Origin: Usnea hakonensis
Taxonomy: Eukaryota; Ascomycota; Lecanoromycetes; Lecanorales; Parmeliaceae
Direction: 5' to 3'
Length of the DNA: 64,000 nt
NCBI GenBank assembly: GCA_013423325.1
Contig: BLJB01000109.1
Span: 1 to 64,000, forward strand
The position numbers and the translations under genes are program-made. The notes below the pieces were generated by a model. It was given only the letters and a program-made list of their open reading frames with translations. It made no database searches and had not been told where the DNA came from. Of the stretch, positions 45,801-57,837 are shown piece after piece; positions within the stretch are counted from its first letter, which is position 1, and every line of letters starts with the position of its first letter.

Positions 45801-47222
45801 CCAGCAAGGTCGTACTGTGATAAGGATGCGCTGTGCTTTTCAATTCGGGGCAAGGCCGTTTTCTATGACTGCCGGAGTATGCTCCGTAATCCGCAAGGCT
45901 GGTTAGTACCACACACTCTACTCTACCTGGACACTTCTGAATTCTGACTGGCTGATTGAAAATGGTGCTAAGAAGCCCCTGACGGAGCCTCGGCCCGAGA
46001 CTTTTTAATGCATTTGACTGGTGCGCTTTGCCAGTGTGCCACACACAAGATGGTGAACAACAGTCGCACTTGACGTTCAGCACAAACGACAACTATTTAT
46101 CAGACAATGGGAAGTGACTGTAGCTGTGCATCGGCTTACTTACATGGTGTTTCAGATGATGTACTTCAAAGTTGGCGGATCCTCCGAGGGAGCATTGCCA
46201 ACTCATAAATCATGGTTGCTCCACTCGAGTACCGGTCGGCGGCGGTACTTAGATAGTCCTTCGAGATGCCACGACAATAATCAGTGGCTGGAAAAAATGC
46301 GAATCTCCTGCAAATGCCTGCAGAGACAGCACCGGTATCTGTTCCATCTGAACACGCACGCATCCTAAATCTTGGTTCCCGAGGTTAGGTCACTTTCAAG
46401 CTTGGTCACTTTTGACTAGTACCTTACGTGGCACATCTTTTTCAAACTAATCCAGGGACCTGAAGCTACGTACCTGGCCTGATGTCCTGATTGGGTGTAC
46501 ATAAGAGCTGATTTAGCTTAGCGCGCGGCACACCTTCCAAACCAAAACCATCCCCCTGAGATCTGACAGCGCACAGGAGCAGGAAACAGTCAGACCTTCT
46601 CCGTACTACCCACCATCAACTCATCATCTCATCATCTCATGACTCTCTCAGCAGCATGTCGTTGGACTGCGCACAGAATACCTGTATGATTGACTGCAGT
46701 CGCTCCGATTATGCAACTCGAGGTTGAATGTCGGAAGCGCAGCCTCGGTCACCGGCGAACGATGGTTTGGACAAAGAAAACACAATGGCAGCCAAAGCGT
46801 CATCCCTGTTCATGACTATTGTTGTACCAAATCAACGCTACCAGCCACAGAACAATTTAAAATTGCGTGACAAGGTACCTGTCCATTGTTAGCAGATTCG
46901 ACGTTTGAAACAATGATATCTGCGGCCCGCGGGCAAGCTTGGGCGGAAGAAAGGAACAAGGCCCCAAAATTCGGATTGGGATTGCGACGCGTAGCCCCAG
47001 TTGTTGTCCCTTTCACGGATGAGAATTCTAGAATTCGCGATGGGCCAACCACAATTTAGTGTGCGCTACCTTGATCCATTCCCTTATGGCTTATAAGTAA
47101 GCTCTGTCCCAAAGCTTCCCCTTTCTTCGCTCCTCATCGTTGCAAGTACGCCCACTCGCTCATTATTCTTTACTATTCACTCTTTTCTGGATCTTTGCTT
47201 GTCAAGATACCTCACACTCATT
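42853..47222. other. 4.4 kb region with no supported gene
   Basis: Frames are short and change strand, and none shows a domain, signal peptide plus body, or splice pattern I would trust. A frame at 44437-44688 has a hydrophobic start but nothing else. Around 45223 lies a triple CTTGGCA repeat, and around 45745-45780 a T-rich run. A TATAA element at about 47090 sits about 130 bases upstream of the next gene. Confidence 0.5.
45223..45252. repeat. Second triple CTTGGCA tandem motif
   Basis: Three copies of CTTGGCA at 10-base spacing (TTTCTTGGCA). It is the same core as 10671-10698, there at 9-base spacing, and ends in the same ACTGA context. Confidence 0.6.
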
Positions 47223-47990
47223 ATGTCTCCTTCTTACGTAGCGTCCGGAACGCTCAAATCAGTTTTCTCCCTTTGCCTCGCCCTTTCCACCACCGTCGCC
47301 CCCGTCCTCTGCGCCCCAACCCAAGCCGACACCGCCAGCCCTTGGATCCCGCGTTCGCTAAAATCCCTCTTCGAGCGCCAAAGTGCGACATGCAACGGCA
47401 TCGGCGTCCTGCTCACAAACAGCGGAGACACAAAGGAGTTTTCCTTCTGGTCTAACAACGGGGACGATAGTCGCACCATGTTGACATCGGTCACCGTGAA
47501 TGGCGGCGATACTCAATTCGTCTCCCTCAACTACGGCTGGGCAGGTACCGTCCAGCGCGGCCAAGCTCTCCCGGCCACATGGGTGGAATTGAACATGGAC
47601 GGAACAGCCTGGGGCGACGTGAGCTTGCAGCAAGGTTGCGACGGGGGTGCAACGCTCTCGTCCACGACGGACGGCACTACCGAAGGCTTCAGCCAAAACA
47701 TCAACGACAACCCGGACATACCCCAAGAAGCGTTCTTCAATCCCTCCACGCAAGGCACTCAATGCTATGGCGGGGGCCAATGCACGACCACTGCGACAAA
47801 TGTCTTGGATACCACTACTGGCAACTACTGGTCACCGCAGGCAGCCAATAGCGCCGCTACAAACTATATCATGGGACAGCTTGGGGGTCAATCGGCGGCT
47901 TTACAAAAGGCGTTCATTGGTACCGGCGACCAGAACACGACGCCCCAGGTCTCCTCGTCCAACAACTGTCTGGCTGTTACCTTCTATTGA
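47223..47990 (+). CDS. Secreted beta-rich protein (thaumatin-like fold suspected)
   Basis: Intronless gene of 255 residues. The ATG at 47223 gives a good signal peptide (SVFSLCLALSTTVAPVLCA) and a propeptide-like stretch ending LFERQ, and is preferred over an upstream TTG in the same frame. The mature part is rich in Gly, Thr, Asn and Asp. GVLLTNSGDTKEFSFW, then TWVELNMDGTAWGDVSLQQG resembles the beta strand order of thaumatin-like proteins (an amide-rich strand, a WVEL/AEF strand, then DVSL). Six mature Cys residues, among them a YGGGQC pair and a final NNC, could form disulfides. No close family was identified, so the fold call is tentative. The product is probably extracellular. Confidence 0.7.
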   Translation: MSPSYVASGTLKSVFSLCLALSTTVAPVLCAPTQADTASPWIPRSLKSLFERQSATCNGIGVLLTNSGDTKEFSFWSNNGDDSRTMLTSVTVNGGDTQFVSLNYGWAGTVQRGQALPATWVELNMDGTAWGDVSLQQGCDGGATLSSTTDGTTEGFSQNINDNPDIPQEAFFNPSTQGTQCYGGGQCTTTATNVLDTTTGNYWSPQAANSAATNYIMGQLGGQSAALQKAFIGTGDQNTTPQVSSSNNCLAVTFY

Positions 47991-48905
47991 TCGGATGGTG
48001 ACGCGCAGGACTCGCCGCTGGAGCAACGAGCGGTCCTGCGCCTGGCGTGGCTTGTGGTCCACGCGAGGGAGGGGAAAGGAATGATTTGATTCCCGGTCGC
48101 GGGTCTGTGGGACCGTCCATTCGCTCTTTATCTTCTATTGTCATTCTATAACTTTCTTTCTATATATACTTCTGCTTCAACAGTGTATGGAAGTCAGATA
48201 CACGAGCGAGCCTTGGCCAAGGAACGCGTTTGTAGGAACCTTTTTTTTAGGGATACCCTATATACGAACTTTATGAACCTGCTCACACACTGCTCTCCTG
48301 ATTCTCCCTTCCATAACCCAACCCCCTTTTGCAAAAAGATTGCACCCATTGTCGCAAAATCATGCGCTCGGCCATGTAAACCCCTCTTCACCCCCAATTC
48401 CAATTCGTTGTGTTCCAACATCCACCAAGCCCTCGTGCACGTCCCCTACCTAAACTCTTAAACTCTCTGCAGCTACTCCCGAGAGCCCCACCCTGATAAG
48501 ACCCCGAGGCAAGCCGAACCGAACGCGCGCGCTGGCACCGCCACATCTTTTGTTGTTCGGGAATAAATTTCCTTGTACGTACGGCTTTGGACTGCAGAGA
48601 AGGTTTTTTTTTTTTTTTTCGAAGTGAGGAAGGGAGGGAGGGGGTTTGACGATTTCTGTACGTACTTTGAAGGATGGTGGGGAGGGAGTACTTATTCTGC
48701 ATGCAGCGAGCGAGCTACCTTACCCTGCGCATATAAGGTGCATAGTTTTATCGTGGGAGTACTTTCTCCCCTCTCCATCCGATCTCTTCCCATTTCCCAA
48801 TTCCCTTCTCACTCTCCATTTCTTCCCTCTTCCCTTCCCCCATCTCCTATCTCCACCCCGCGAAAACCCAGGAATCTTCCTCCTCCCCTCTCGTCCCTCT
48901 CATCT
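47991..48905. other. Intergenic region
   Basis: The 3' end of the secreted-protein gene and low-complexity tracts, including a T run at 48605-48620 and pyrimidine-rich DNA at 48770-48900. Confidence 0.5.
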
Positions 48906-49148
48906 ATGAATAAAACATACCATATAAACATTTCTCATCATGTCAGCAGTGATGGAGAGCGCATTGGTACTATGGTGTTCTATGCGCCAGATTTCTGTGC
49001 ACTTTTCTTGGGATTCGTTTTCGGGGCTACGCTTGTTGTGGTTGGAAAGCTTACCTTACTTTCTCTACTACGAAATGTCTTGAGAACTTCGTTCCTTGAA
49101 ATGGTCTCTATCTTGATTGCGTTTCTTCCATATACGCTGTATTGCTAA
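48906..49148 (+). CDS. Possible small membrane protein
   Basis: An 80-residue ATG frame preceded by a pyrimidine-rich leader like those before other genes here. It begins MNKTYHINISHH and contains one strong hydrophobic segment (ALFLGFVFGATLVVVG) and a second (MVSILIAFLPYTLYC). No family is recognised. It may be a chance frame. Confidence 0.3.
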   Translation: MNKTYHINISHHVSSDGERIGTMVFYAPDFCALFLGFVFGATLVVVGKLTLLSLLRNVLRTSFLEMVSILIAFLPYTLYC

Positions 49149-50174
49149 AGGAAGGAGATAGATTTATAGAGCGAGTAATGCGCTTTTAATAATCACTATA
49201 TATACAGATTTCAACCGCAGATTGTGGAATATAAATACCAAAAACGAGCCCCTCCGGTAGGAGCCCCCGGAGAGGGAAGGGGGGTCTTGGCCTGGAAAAA
49301 TACTTAGATCCACGAGCCTTCAATGTCAAATATCATGAGCTAAGAAATATAAGGGGGGGCGCTCGCTACCATTAGGACAGTACCGAATTATGATCAGAAT
49401 GGCTCGAACTTCCGAGGCAGCGAACACCATCTCAAAGGTGCAAAAATCACATCTTGCCTCCTTTGAAGCTAGCCACAGCAGCACCCCTCCACATTGCATC
49501 CTTCCAGCCGGAGACTTCCCATCTAGTCATCAATCTACCCCTAACGCCTCCACCAGACAATGAAGATCAGCTCTCACAAGGCCGGGCTCCTGCACGTCAG
49601 CAGTCTCGTCTTGGCAAGAGGCGATAATCTGTATACACCCAAGATTGTCAGCATTTACAAAGCGCATGATATGGTGCGAAAACGCAAAGGATGACATAAA
49701 GCTGACTTAGTGCAGGTATGACAGCTGCCAAGAATGGACCTTTCAGGTTAGATCAGTCTATGTGGGGGCATGTAGGCTTGGCAGCTATGTGCATCGTCGA
49801 TGCGAGTCCTGATTTGGAAGGATATAGATGTTCAACCGCTATGATCGCTTCGCTGTTTACTCCTTGGCTCACATGGCGTTCGTTATCACGATTATTCGTC
49901 GTTGATTGCACTCATGTACTGGCAGCTTGCTGTAAGCACCCTGTAAGCCATTGTTGAGTCATGTCTTGGTAAGATGTGTGTAAACACCAAGCTGATGCAA
50001 GACCGCCAAGATATGAACGACAGTGCCACATGAAGCAGCATCTTGGCATAGGCTCAATACATAAAGAGAACGCTCCTCCCCTTTACAGCTATCAACAATC
50101 TCATCCACATTCTCCTGTCAAACATCAACATCTACTACCTGACATCCACAGCAGAAAGACTGGGAGACAGCAAG
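49149..50174. other. Intergenic region
   Basis: No gene recognised. A local GC-rich inverted repeat (CCCTCCGG ... CCGGAGAGGG) lies near 49249-49275. Confidence 0.45.
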
Positions 50175-51109
50175 ATGAAGTTCTCAAGTGTTCTTTCCTG
50201 GAAGACCTTCGTCGTGGTCCCCGTAGTCCGAGCGACTTTGACACCAGGGCCAGAGTTCATCCGCCTCAACAAGAATGACTCGGTAAGACTCCCATGACTG
50301 ATCCTCTCCACTCAAGGCGCCAACCAACACCTTTGAAGATGGTTGTCGTAGCAGACCTGCAGGAAGGCCTATAAACGACCGTAAGTGCACCGCCACACCT
50401 TGACACTCAGGAAAACGACCCAACACCATCCAGGTCCGCGATTACGACCCGACAGTGTTCCGCAACAACATCATCGCGCACGCATCAATCGCAAAGATAT
50501 TCAACCTTCCCATCGTTCTAACAACCAGCGCCGAGACAGGGCCCAACGGCATTCTCCCCAAGGAAATCACCACCCTATACCCAAACGCTCCACTAATCAA
50601 GCGCAACGGTGAGGTAGACGCATGGGACAACTCGGACTTCAGAGCCGCGGTAGCAGCTCAGAACAAAAGCCAAATCATCCTAGCTGGCATCACCACGGAC
50701 GTCTGTACGAGATCCGGCCACCGCTCCTCCCACATCTCTCAAGGCCACTAACTTCCCCGCCCCAGGCACCGAATTCCTCGCCCTATCCCTCCGCTCAGAG
50801 GGCTACACCGTCTTCGCCAACACCGAAGCCAGCGGCGCGTTCTCATCGAAGCTAGCCTCCCACGCGAACCGCAGGATGGAAAACGCGGGCGTCATACTGC
50901 AGCGTATGTTCGCTATTATCATGGATCTGATCAGCGACTGGAGGAACACGCCTGGAAGTCTGCAGTTGTTGCCGTTTTTGGATGAGTACTTGCCTGTTTA
51001 CGGGTATGTGGCGCGGGCACATAGGGCGGCGGTGCTGAATGGGACGCTGGCTCCTGGGGAGTTTGGGCTTGAGGATCGGGAGGGTGGAGGGTTGGGGGTG
51101 CAAGGGTGA
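50175..51109 (+). pseudogene. Isochorismatase-family hydrolase (YcaC-like) with an in-frame stop
   Basis: Four exons follow the family closely. Exon 1 50175-50282 (MKFSSVLSWK, weak signal peptide). Exon 2 50339-50380 carries the acidic nucleophile-pocket motif ADLQEGL. Exon 3 from 50434 (VRDYDPTVFRNN ... LPIVLTTSAETGPNG ... LIKRNGEVDAWDN ... GITTDVCT). Exon 4 from about 50765 (EFLALSLRSEGYTV). The expected catalytic Asp, Lys and Cys are all present. However, the codon right after QEGL is TAA at 50372-50374, while both flanking exons remain in frame and splice cleanly (introns of 56 and 53 bases, plus GTACGA...CCCCAG near 50706). No alternative donor removes the stop without losing the Asp. 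A recent pseudogene, sequence error or readthrough are all possible. The gene is C-rich at first and G-rich at its 3' end. Confidence 0.8.
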
Positions 51110-53704
51110 GGGCGGAGAAGATGGAAGTTGAGATTTCATTGATGGAGACTATTTTGAGACGAGGGTGTGGTTGAGTGGCGCGGGATATATATGAAAGTAT
51201 TTCACGATTGTCGAAGAAGGCCTTACTCAAGTTCGACTCCCACTCCCATTCCCACTCCAAAATAAAACCCCACTATTCAAAAATAGGTACTCGTACATAC
51301 CAAGAAATTCATCACAAACAACTCTCCTCACCTCCTGCAAATATCCACCTTACCTTACACACCCTAAGCCCCACCTACCCTATAATATGAACTGGGTGCG
51401 TGGACTTCCCAGCAGTGAAAAACTTACAAGACTCCGTACCCTTAACAAGGCATCCCTCTGCAGAATCTCTGAAACCCCTTTTTCCCATTTAACTCCGAGC
51501 TTGCTTATCACCCTCTTTGCTAGGAGGCCGCGGAATGAGCCTCCGGCAATTCTTCTCAAGCAACATTCGACTCCCGTCCTGTAGCTTTTATTATAAAATA
51601 TCTTAATTTCTAGAGAACTGAACTTATAACCAAACTAGATTACACCATGGGGTATGATACAGTCTCTCACACAGATTTTTGCGAGATCTTGTAGAGAGTC
51701 TATACTGACAAGCAGTAGTGGGACGGAGTTTGGGAAATAGGTAGGGTTGTAGGCTTACGGGTTCTGCGAAGGAGATGGGGATGTGGACGGATGGTATATG
51801 TACGTGAGGCAAGGTGAGGGCAGGATGGTGTGAGTGATGTTGATGGGTGGGTGAAAGCTTCGCATGTCCTGGAATTGAAATTGTGGTATTGTCGATATAG
51901 ATCTTCAGGTATCCGTTATCAAATCATGTTGACTCAGTGTCCGAGACAGCAATTTTATCTTGATGACCTTAGGAGAGATTCGCTACTTCTTCCATAATTT
52001 CAGTAGACATCCATAAGGTGGTGTTCACTGAAGTTGGGTTCATTTTTTTGTTAACTGGACGAGATGACTATACTCGAAAATAAGATGTAGGGACTCGCTG
52101 TGTTGACAATACTCGAAAACAGGATGTAGGGACTCGCTGGGTTGAAGTTCGAAAGAGATGAAATCATTTCAGTGTCTAGTTTGTTCCCATCCTTGGTATT
52201 GAACTCTAGCGTTACCCGATGACTAGATAGTTTATGAACCCGTTTTCGTGCTTTTTCAATTGCATGTAATGTAAGACAGAGGCTGGCCGCCTTAGCTTCT
52301 CCTCTGATTCTTATGGCTGATTATAATCGTTTCAGATCCTCGATCTTCGTCAGCGCCTCAATTACCTGTGGTGATTTGGTCCCATTGCAGGCCACATCCA
52401 TGTCAAGTAGCTCCCTCGCAACCTTTAATGCCTTCACACGAAGGCTGCCTAGAATCCCAGTTGCAACACTGTTGGGAAAAAGAAGACCCACTTCCTTTTC
52501 ATACTATCTGATCTTTTTGTTCTATGCGTCGGCTAGTTGAGGGTAGATGAGGCCTTCTTGTTGCACTAGGGTAATGATTTCTCTAATACGGGAATATCGA
52601 CGGGTTCTGTCAGGAAGTCGATTTGATGACGAAGATGATGAAGATGATGATAATGATGATAATGATGATGATGGTGATGGTGATGATGTGTGAGAGGAAA
52701 ATATGGAATGAATCTACGGTTACTCTTCCTTCATATAGCCCTACCTCCTCAGACCTTAGCGCCCAGGCCCAAGACAGTGCATAAAGCACAGGTAAACGTA
52801 GCAAGACATTGCTAGATCGATTAATGAAAAAGAGTCCGGCTTATACTCTGTCGTAGAAGATTAAGACTGATCTAAACGGGCAGGAAGAAACCCTTTTATA
52901 ACCACAAAATGCAATACAGTCTCAGTCATCAACAAAAGAAAAACAACTCTCGTTGTTCAACCCCAAAGATTTTTCGCGCGTGATTTGTCTGAGACTATCT
53001 AGAACTCATTTGAGGCCAGAAGAAATATTTTATTCTGATTCGCTTGGAGATTCTTGACGCAACAATGGATACACTAAGATCGAACTATAGAGGTGGGTGT
53101 TGTGATAGATGGATACAAAGTGCGTTGAGTTGTGAGGGAGCGATGAATTGCTTGATCGTTTATGGACGGTCTTAGATTAGAAACGGAGTGGAAGAGAAAC
53201 ATGGAGCGAGGTTGGTAAGGGTGAGGATAGAGTGCTGATGATGGGGATGGTTTGTGCATGTTCGAGAGTAGAATGATTAAGGTAAGACATCAGACTCTGT
53301 GGCGGATGGAGCATGGCTTTTGACAAGGCTGTACTCGTAGAAAGCCCCAATGTTATGATACCGCTAGAGACGCTACTGACTCGCCCACTTTATTTTTTAC
53401 TAAAAGAGGATGAGGCTATACCATGGCAAGAAGTGTACCAGAAGGGTACACACGTTCTTTCCTTGTAGGTCTCTACGTTGTGGTATGTAGAATGAGAATC
53501 TCTTGTAATATAGCCTCCCTTGAGGCACAACCAAGATCTATGAGTGCGTACGCTAAAAACCACTATTCGATGCAGTACGGTAGCAACGACAATCCTGCGA
53601 CCTGCGCTGATGATGCCCCTCGAAGAACGCCGCCTGGACAACCCGCTCTTCTATGCACGCAAACCCAACCACTGAGAATCAATGTCCATTGTATATCCTC
53701 AACA
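51110..53704. other. 2.6 kb region with no supported gene
   Basis: Frames are short and domain-free. Contents: a pyrimidine-rich segment at 51230-51400, a pair of near-identical short blocks (ACTATACTCGAAAATAAGATG / ACAATACTCGAAAACAGGATG) near 52060-52140, and a GAT microsatellite. Confidence 0.5.
52623..52690. repeat. GAT/GAA trinucleotide microsatellite
   Basis: Repeated GATGAAGATGATGATAATGAT-type units with few interruptions. Confidence 0.8.
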
Positions 53705-54270
53705 TTATGAGCTGTTGACGCCATTTTGCGCCAAAGCATTGCAAGCGCACGTCGCAGGACACTGTGGCAAACCCGCCGTCGAATTCCTCCCAGACACCAG
53801 CGTAGAATTCCCAGACACCGGCGTCGAACCCCCGGACACCGAATCCGCAAATAACCTCACAGCGCTGCACTCTGCCGGTATCTCTACCAACAGATTCACA
53901 ACCCCGACCCACCACAACTTCGGATATCCAGCGTCCCCGGGGCAAATGATCCACGTGTCCCATTGCGGGGTGCTAGACGCCGACTTCAATTCCCCGCCTA
54001 CGGCATAGAACCACCCCGCGCTCTCCTGCTTCGTGCCTAGCGTCACGGGCTGTGGGCCATGCGGGTTCGCTTTGTCTTGGCCCATGTTCATGTAGAGCGT
54101 TAGGTTGCCGAGACCGAGAGGGATGCCGCGCGACTCGATTGTGGCGTGGTCGGCGTTGGCTTTTTCGGAGCGTTGTATGAAAGTGATATCGTATTGACCG
54201 GTGATGTTTGTGGCTGTGTGGGTTACTATTGGGGCGGGTTAGCTGGTGTAGGGATGGGTGTTGATGATGT

Positions 54271-54322
<52 letters not shown>

Positions 54323-54492
54323 ATGTGCGTACGGAAGAGGTCTTTGAATTCGGGCGATTGGCCTTCGCCTTGCTTGAGATCGCTGCGGAAGATTACTTGT
54401 TGTCCGTCTGCTTGTCGTTTGGGGTGGAAGGGTGTTGATCTGACTGCTGCGGCTAGCATGCCGGCAAGGGCGAAGGGGAGAATGGGGATCAT
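53705..54492 (-). CDS. Secreted protein of unknown function, intron carrying a 49-base homopolymer
   Basis: Two exons give 226 residues. Exon 1 (54492-54333) encodes a signal peptide (MIPILPFALAGMLAAAVRS) and DGQQVIFRSDLKQGEGQSP. A 107-base intron (54332-54226) holds a run of 49 C on the coding strand. Exon 2 (54225-53705) encodes THTATNITGQYDITF, IPLGLGNLTLYMNMG, SAGWFYAVGGELKSAS, TPQWDTWIICPGDAGYPKLW and a Ser/Gly/Asn-rich tail with three SxxVSG repeats, ending in three Cys and a polar C-terminus. Splicing keeps frame, and both spliced pieces look natural, so I prefer this over reading through the homopolymer (which would give poly-Pro). No family is recognised. It is probably a cell-wall or extracellular protein. 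Confidence 0.75.
54273..54321. repeat. Poly-G/poly-C homopolymer inside an intron
   Basis: Forty-nine consecutive G on the + strand, wholly within the predicted intron of the secreted-protein gene. Confidence 0.95.
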
Positions 54493-56468
54493 TTTGAAGG
54501 GTGTAGGATGTGTCTAAGAGTAAAAAAAAGGCAATCTTCAAGTCTGGTGCTACTTGGAAAGTATATATCTTGAGAGAAAGAGCGAATGAAGAGAATGAGT
54601 TATAGACTGCTAAGAGAAGACTTTATGAAAGGAGAGAGCTTTGCCGCTTTAATACTTGACGTGGGCCCCATAGATCATAGCTCGCCCAGCCATGTCGGAT
54701 CACTTCTGGAACATGTCAAGCATAGTGCGACAGACTTCCACAGAAACAACCCTGATCACAAGTGCAATTGTCAGTTCCTCCCTTCCCTCTAAAACACCTT
54801 GTACGTTAAAGGTGTCCACATTCTGCCAAGATGTTTTGGGATAGCGGGCTGACGGTGCCGGAATTTCGGGTAATAGGAGCTTTCCAAGCCGTGTTCACAC
54901 TGTTTATCTTCCAACCGTGTCTATTCATAGCTTCCATAGGCCTTTTCCTCAGGTCCGCGCGTTTCATACTCACAAGTAAAGTATGCGAAATGAGAGGTAG
55001 CTTTCTTTCTCGCGCCTTTTACTTACGCGCACTGTTGGCACGGTTAGCCGACGGGCTGTGCAATGCCAAGACAAGTAAGGTCTGGTAAGCGAAAAGAGCT
55101 AGTTTTCTGCCAGCAATAGATGTTAAATTTCTTCCCTTTTCGGATTCATCATTTTCAATGCAACGGAGCGGATCCGTCCCTAAGAGCCCACGGGGTTCCT
55201 GGATCAGTGGTGTTTTTCTACCAAAGCAAACGAAGGACGTCATCTAACCGTATCCCTAAAGATAGCCTTGAGTCGTCGACATTCAAAACCTGAAAGATAG
55301 ACCAGTCTCGATCCATTTCATGACAATGCCTAGATATATGGGCCATCAGTAACGACTTTCTACCAGTTGCTTGACATTCCAGGAATAAGTTCTTGTTCTC
55401 CCGCAATTTTAATGTCATGAAAAATTCGCGCTACTCCATCACCCTTTGCTTAGCCATCAAACGAGCCAAGTTGCCACTAGCTGTGATTCGTCTATCCTTG
55501 CGGGGGACTGAATTGGAGAGAGACAAATGTTGGCTGAAAACTACTTCTCTTAAAATGGGCGGACTTTGTCATCGGTCTTCTTTCAGCAAAGGGTATCTGT
55601 CATGTGTTTCTGATAGGTCGCTAAGGAGTGCCCGTGGTTCTCAAGAGCTTCATGTATCATTCGTAAATGTACCGTCTTAGGTAAAGACGCTATGGCTGAG
55701 CTATGCAATTTGCATAGTCTGGGACATGGTATCAGACGCTCTGCTCCACGAGCAGAGGCTTTTCCAAAAACCTCTTCTGCGGCCTGAGGCTCTGTTCTAT
55801 TTTTGGGGAATAATTGATACTCTCCAATGCGGCTTTGTTAAGAATTGGTTCTGCAGACAGGCTCGTCTATTGTCCAAGTGTCTCAGACAAGTGAGATTGG
55901 AAGACTCAACGATGGAAGTTTATGTGGTGGTCTTGGGATTTGTTATTTCATGATTCTCTTTGTATATAGTGGTACCTTGAGAAAGTTGTTTGTTGGAGAT
56001 AGATGATTATATGAATTGTGATTCCTCCAACAACGCTTCCTCCGTATCAATGCATCATTGTAAGACAGACAAAAGCTCAATTCCTGCAAGCTATTGAGGA
56101 CACTCTGATCCGGAGAGAGGCAATTCAAGTAGGTCCTTCTGGTACTTCGTGTTCCAAGTTAAATACTAAATGACTGCTCAGCCTCTAAGTTTCTACAATA
56201 CGTAAAGGCCCTGATACAAGACTTGCCGCTTGAACTCGTCAACCACCAAGGTTGAAACAGGGAGACTCCCATATATCCAGAACGTGACCGAGTTATCCAG
56301 TCTCGCGCCACCGAGTTTGACCTTAACGCTACTGGTAAAAAGCAAATATGTGGAGACCTCGTCACCAGTACTACTTTTTATGATAAATTCGTTCTATTGT
56401 TCTAGACGTATAATATCCTATCTGGCCAACTTCACATCTGGCAAAAGGTCCCACGAGACTCGTTTCCC
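54493..56468. other. Region with possible degraded coding relics
   Basis: No intact gene. Several frames of 60-95 codons change strand and lack domains. Decayed material belonging to the aminoglycoside-phosphotransferase-like relic downstream may begin around 56170, but I could not identify it with confidence. Confidence 0.4.
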
Positions 56469-57068
56469 TTGAAGCGTGAAAAGAAAACTGTCATCGGCCT
56501 TGCCAACTTCATCGCCACTGCATCCCACTTTCCTCACTCCAAAGCTCGCTACGAAGAGAACAGCTGGACCTTATGGGTCAACGCTGCTATTAAGGGCATG
56601 GAGCGCAACGAGTCAACAAGACAAGTTGCTCCGGCAGTCTACACGAAGATCGGGCCCCTCGACTCGAAGCTGCATCTTCTAAACACATTGCCCGCCGTCT
56701 TGACACACCTGGAGCTCGCTAGACAGAATATCTTCGCTAACAAAGATGCTGGCAGTGTAACTGGGGTCATTGATTTTGACGAAGCCCGCACCGAAGCCTT
56801 GCGTATTGACATGTTCGCATTTTAAGAGAACCAGTTCGGTAGTATGAAGTATGGGCACTGGACGCCATTCGACATGCCCGCAGGAGAGCAATATCCGGGG
56901 TTGTCTGTGAGCGAGGTGTTGAACAAGGCATTTTGGGATTCTCTGTGGGCAAATGTGGCTCCAGATTTGAGAAGACAAGACCTGGAAGAAGCGGTGGGGC
57001 TGGCATTGAGAGTGGGATACATCAATCACTACTTCGTGAGGAATTTGTTGGATGAGATTGATGGCTAA
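56469..57068 (+). pseudogene. Aminoglycoside phosphotransferase-like (APH/kinase fold) remnant
   Basis: C-terminal half of a fungal APH-family protein. The catalytic and metal-binding blocks are visible: LPAVLTHLELARQNIFANKD (the HxDxxxxN-type loop, here with His and Asn but Glu in place of Asp) and GVIDFDEARTEAL (the DxD-like segment). After MFAF a single TAA (56823-56825) interrupts the same frame, which then continues ENQFGSMKYGHWTPFDMPAG and runs naturally to 57068. The N-terminal lobe with the nucleotide-binding loop is missing or unrecognisable upstream. The family is common in fungi, usually of unknown substrate. I read this as a pseudogene; a restored stop codon alone would not make it complete. 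Confidence 0.7.
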
Positions 57069-57837
57069 GAGAGTGCATGTGGTGTCGTTGGATTATGCAA
57101 GAGAGAGCCTGCTGTTTCTGAGAGGCTCTGGAGTATGATCTCAGCGCATGTAGTTGTCGAACGTAGATGGAGCTGCAGATATGGCTGATCTCTGGCTTTT
57201 CGGAAAACCATGGTGTCTTGGAGACAAAAGCTTAAGATCGTGGCTGCTCTTTTGTGATGGCTATATTCGGCCAGCCTATTCAACTCGGCATGCAATCTGG
57301 TAAAATATCGGAAATGATGTTTCTGAGGGAATTTCGGAGAGCTCGCGGCCTATCTCCATGCTACCTACGAGATCTTCAATGACTTTTTAACACGTGAAGC
57401 TTTTGATGCAAAGACAATGGGAGGCAACGACTTGACACGGTTGGTCAAAACGTCCGTTCTTCATTTTTTGCCTCTTCTTCGGTTTTAACACATCATTCAT
57501 CAACACCTTTTGCACGGTGATGAGAAGCTTCGGATGCAAAAAAAGAGACACATGGCGGCAAGCGCTCGACTCGAATATTTAATACGATCGCTCTTTGATT
57601 TAACATTCTATGTCCGCCTATTCTTGGGTTTCAATACATTGTACATCAACACCTTTCGCTTGGTGATGAGGAGTCAGAGGTTCAATATATAAATAGCTAA
57701 CGTTCACAAATACTTGAAGCAATACCCACTCCACCAAATACCGACACTACTAACAACTCCATTCCAGAACTGAAAGCAAAACCTCGGCCAAAACGTGCTC
57801 TTGAATTATACCGACTAGTGCTTCCTTGCAGATCAAA
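57069..57837. other. Intergenic region
   Basis: Two similar short blocks near 57480-57550 and 57615-57690 share CATCAACACCTTT and GGTGATGAG...AGTTCAATAT-like words, hinting at a local duplication. No gene seen. Confidence 0.4.

Noticed and set aside
51225..51245. GTTCGACTCCC resembling a tRNA T-arm
   Set aside because: No acceptor, D-arm or anticodon stem pairs with it at the expected spacing.
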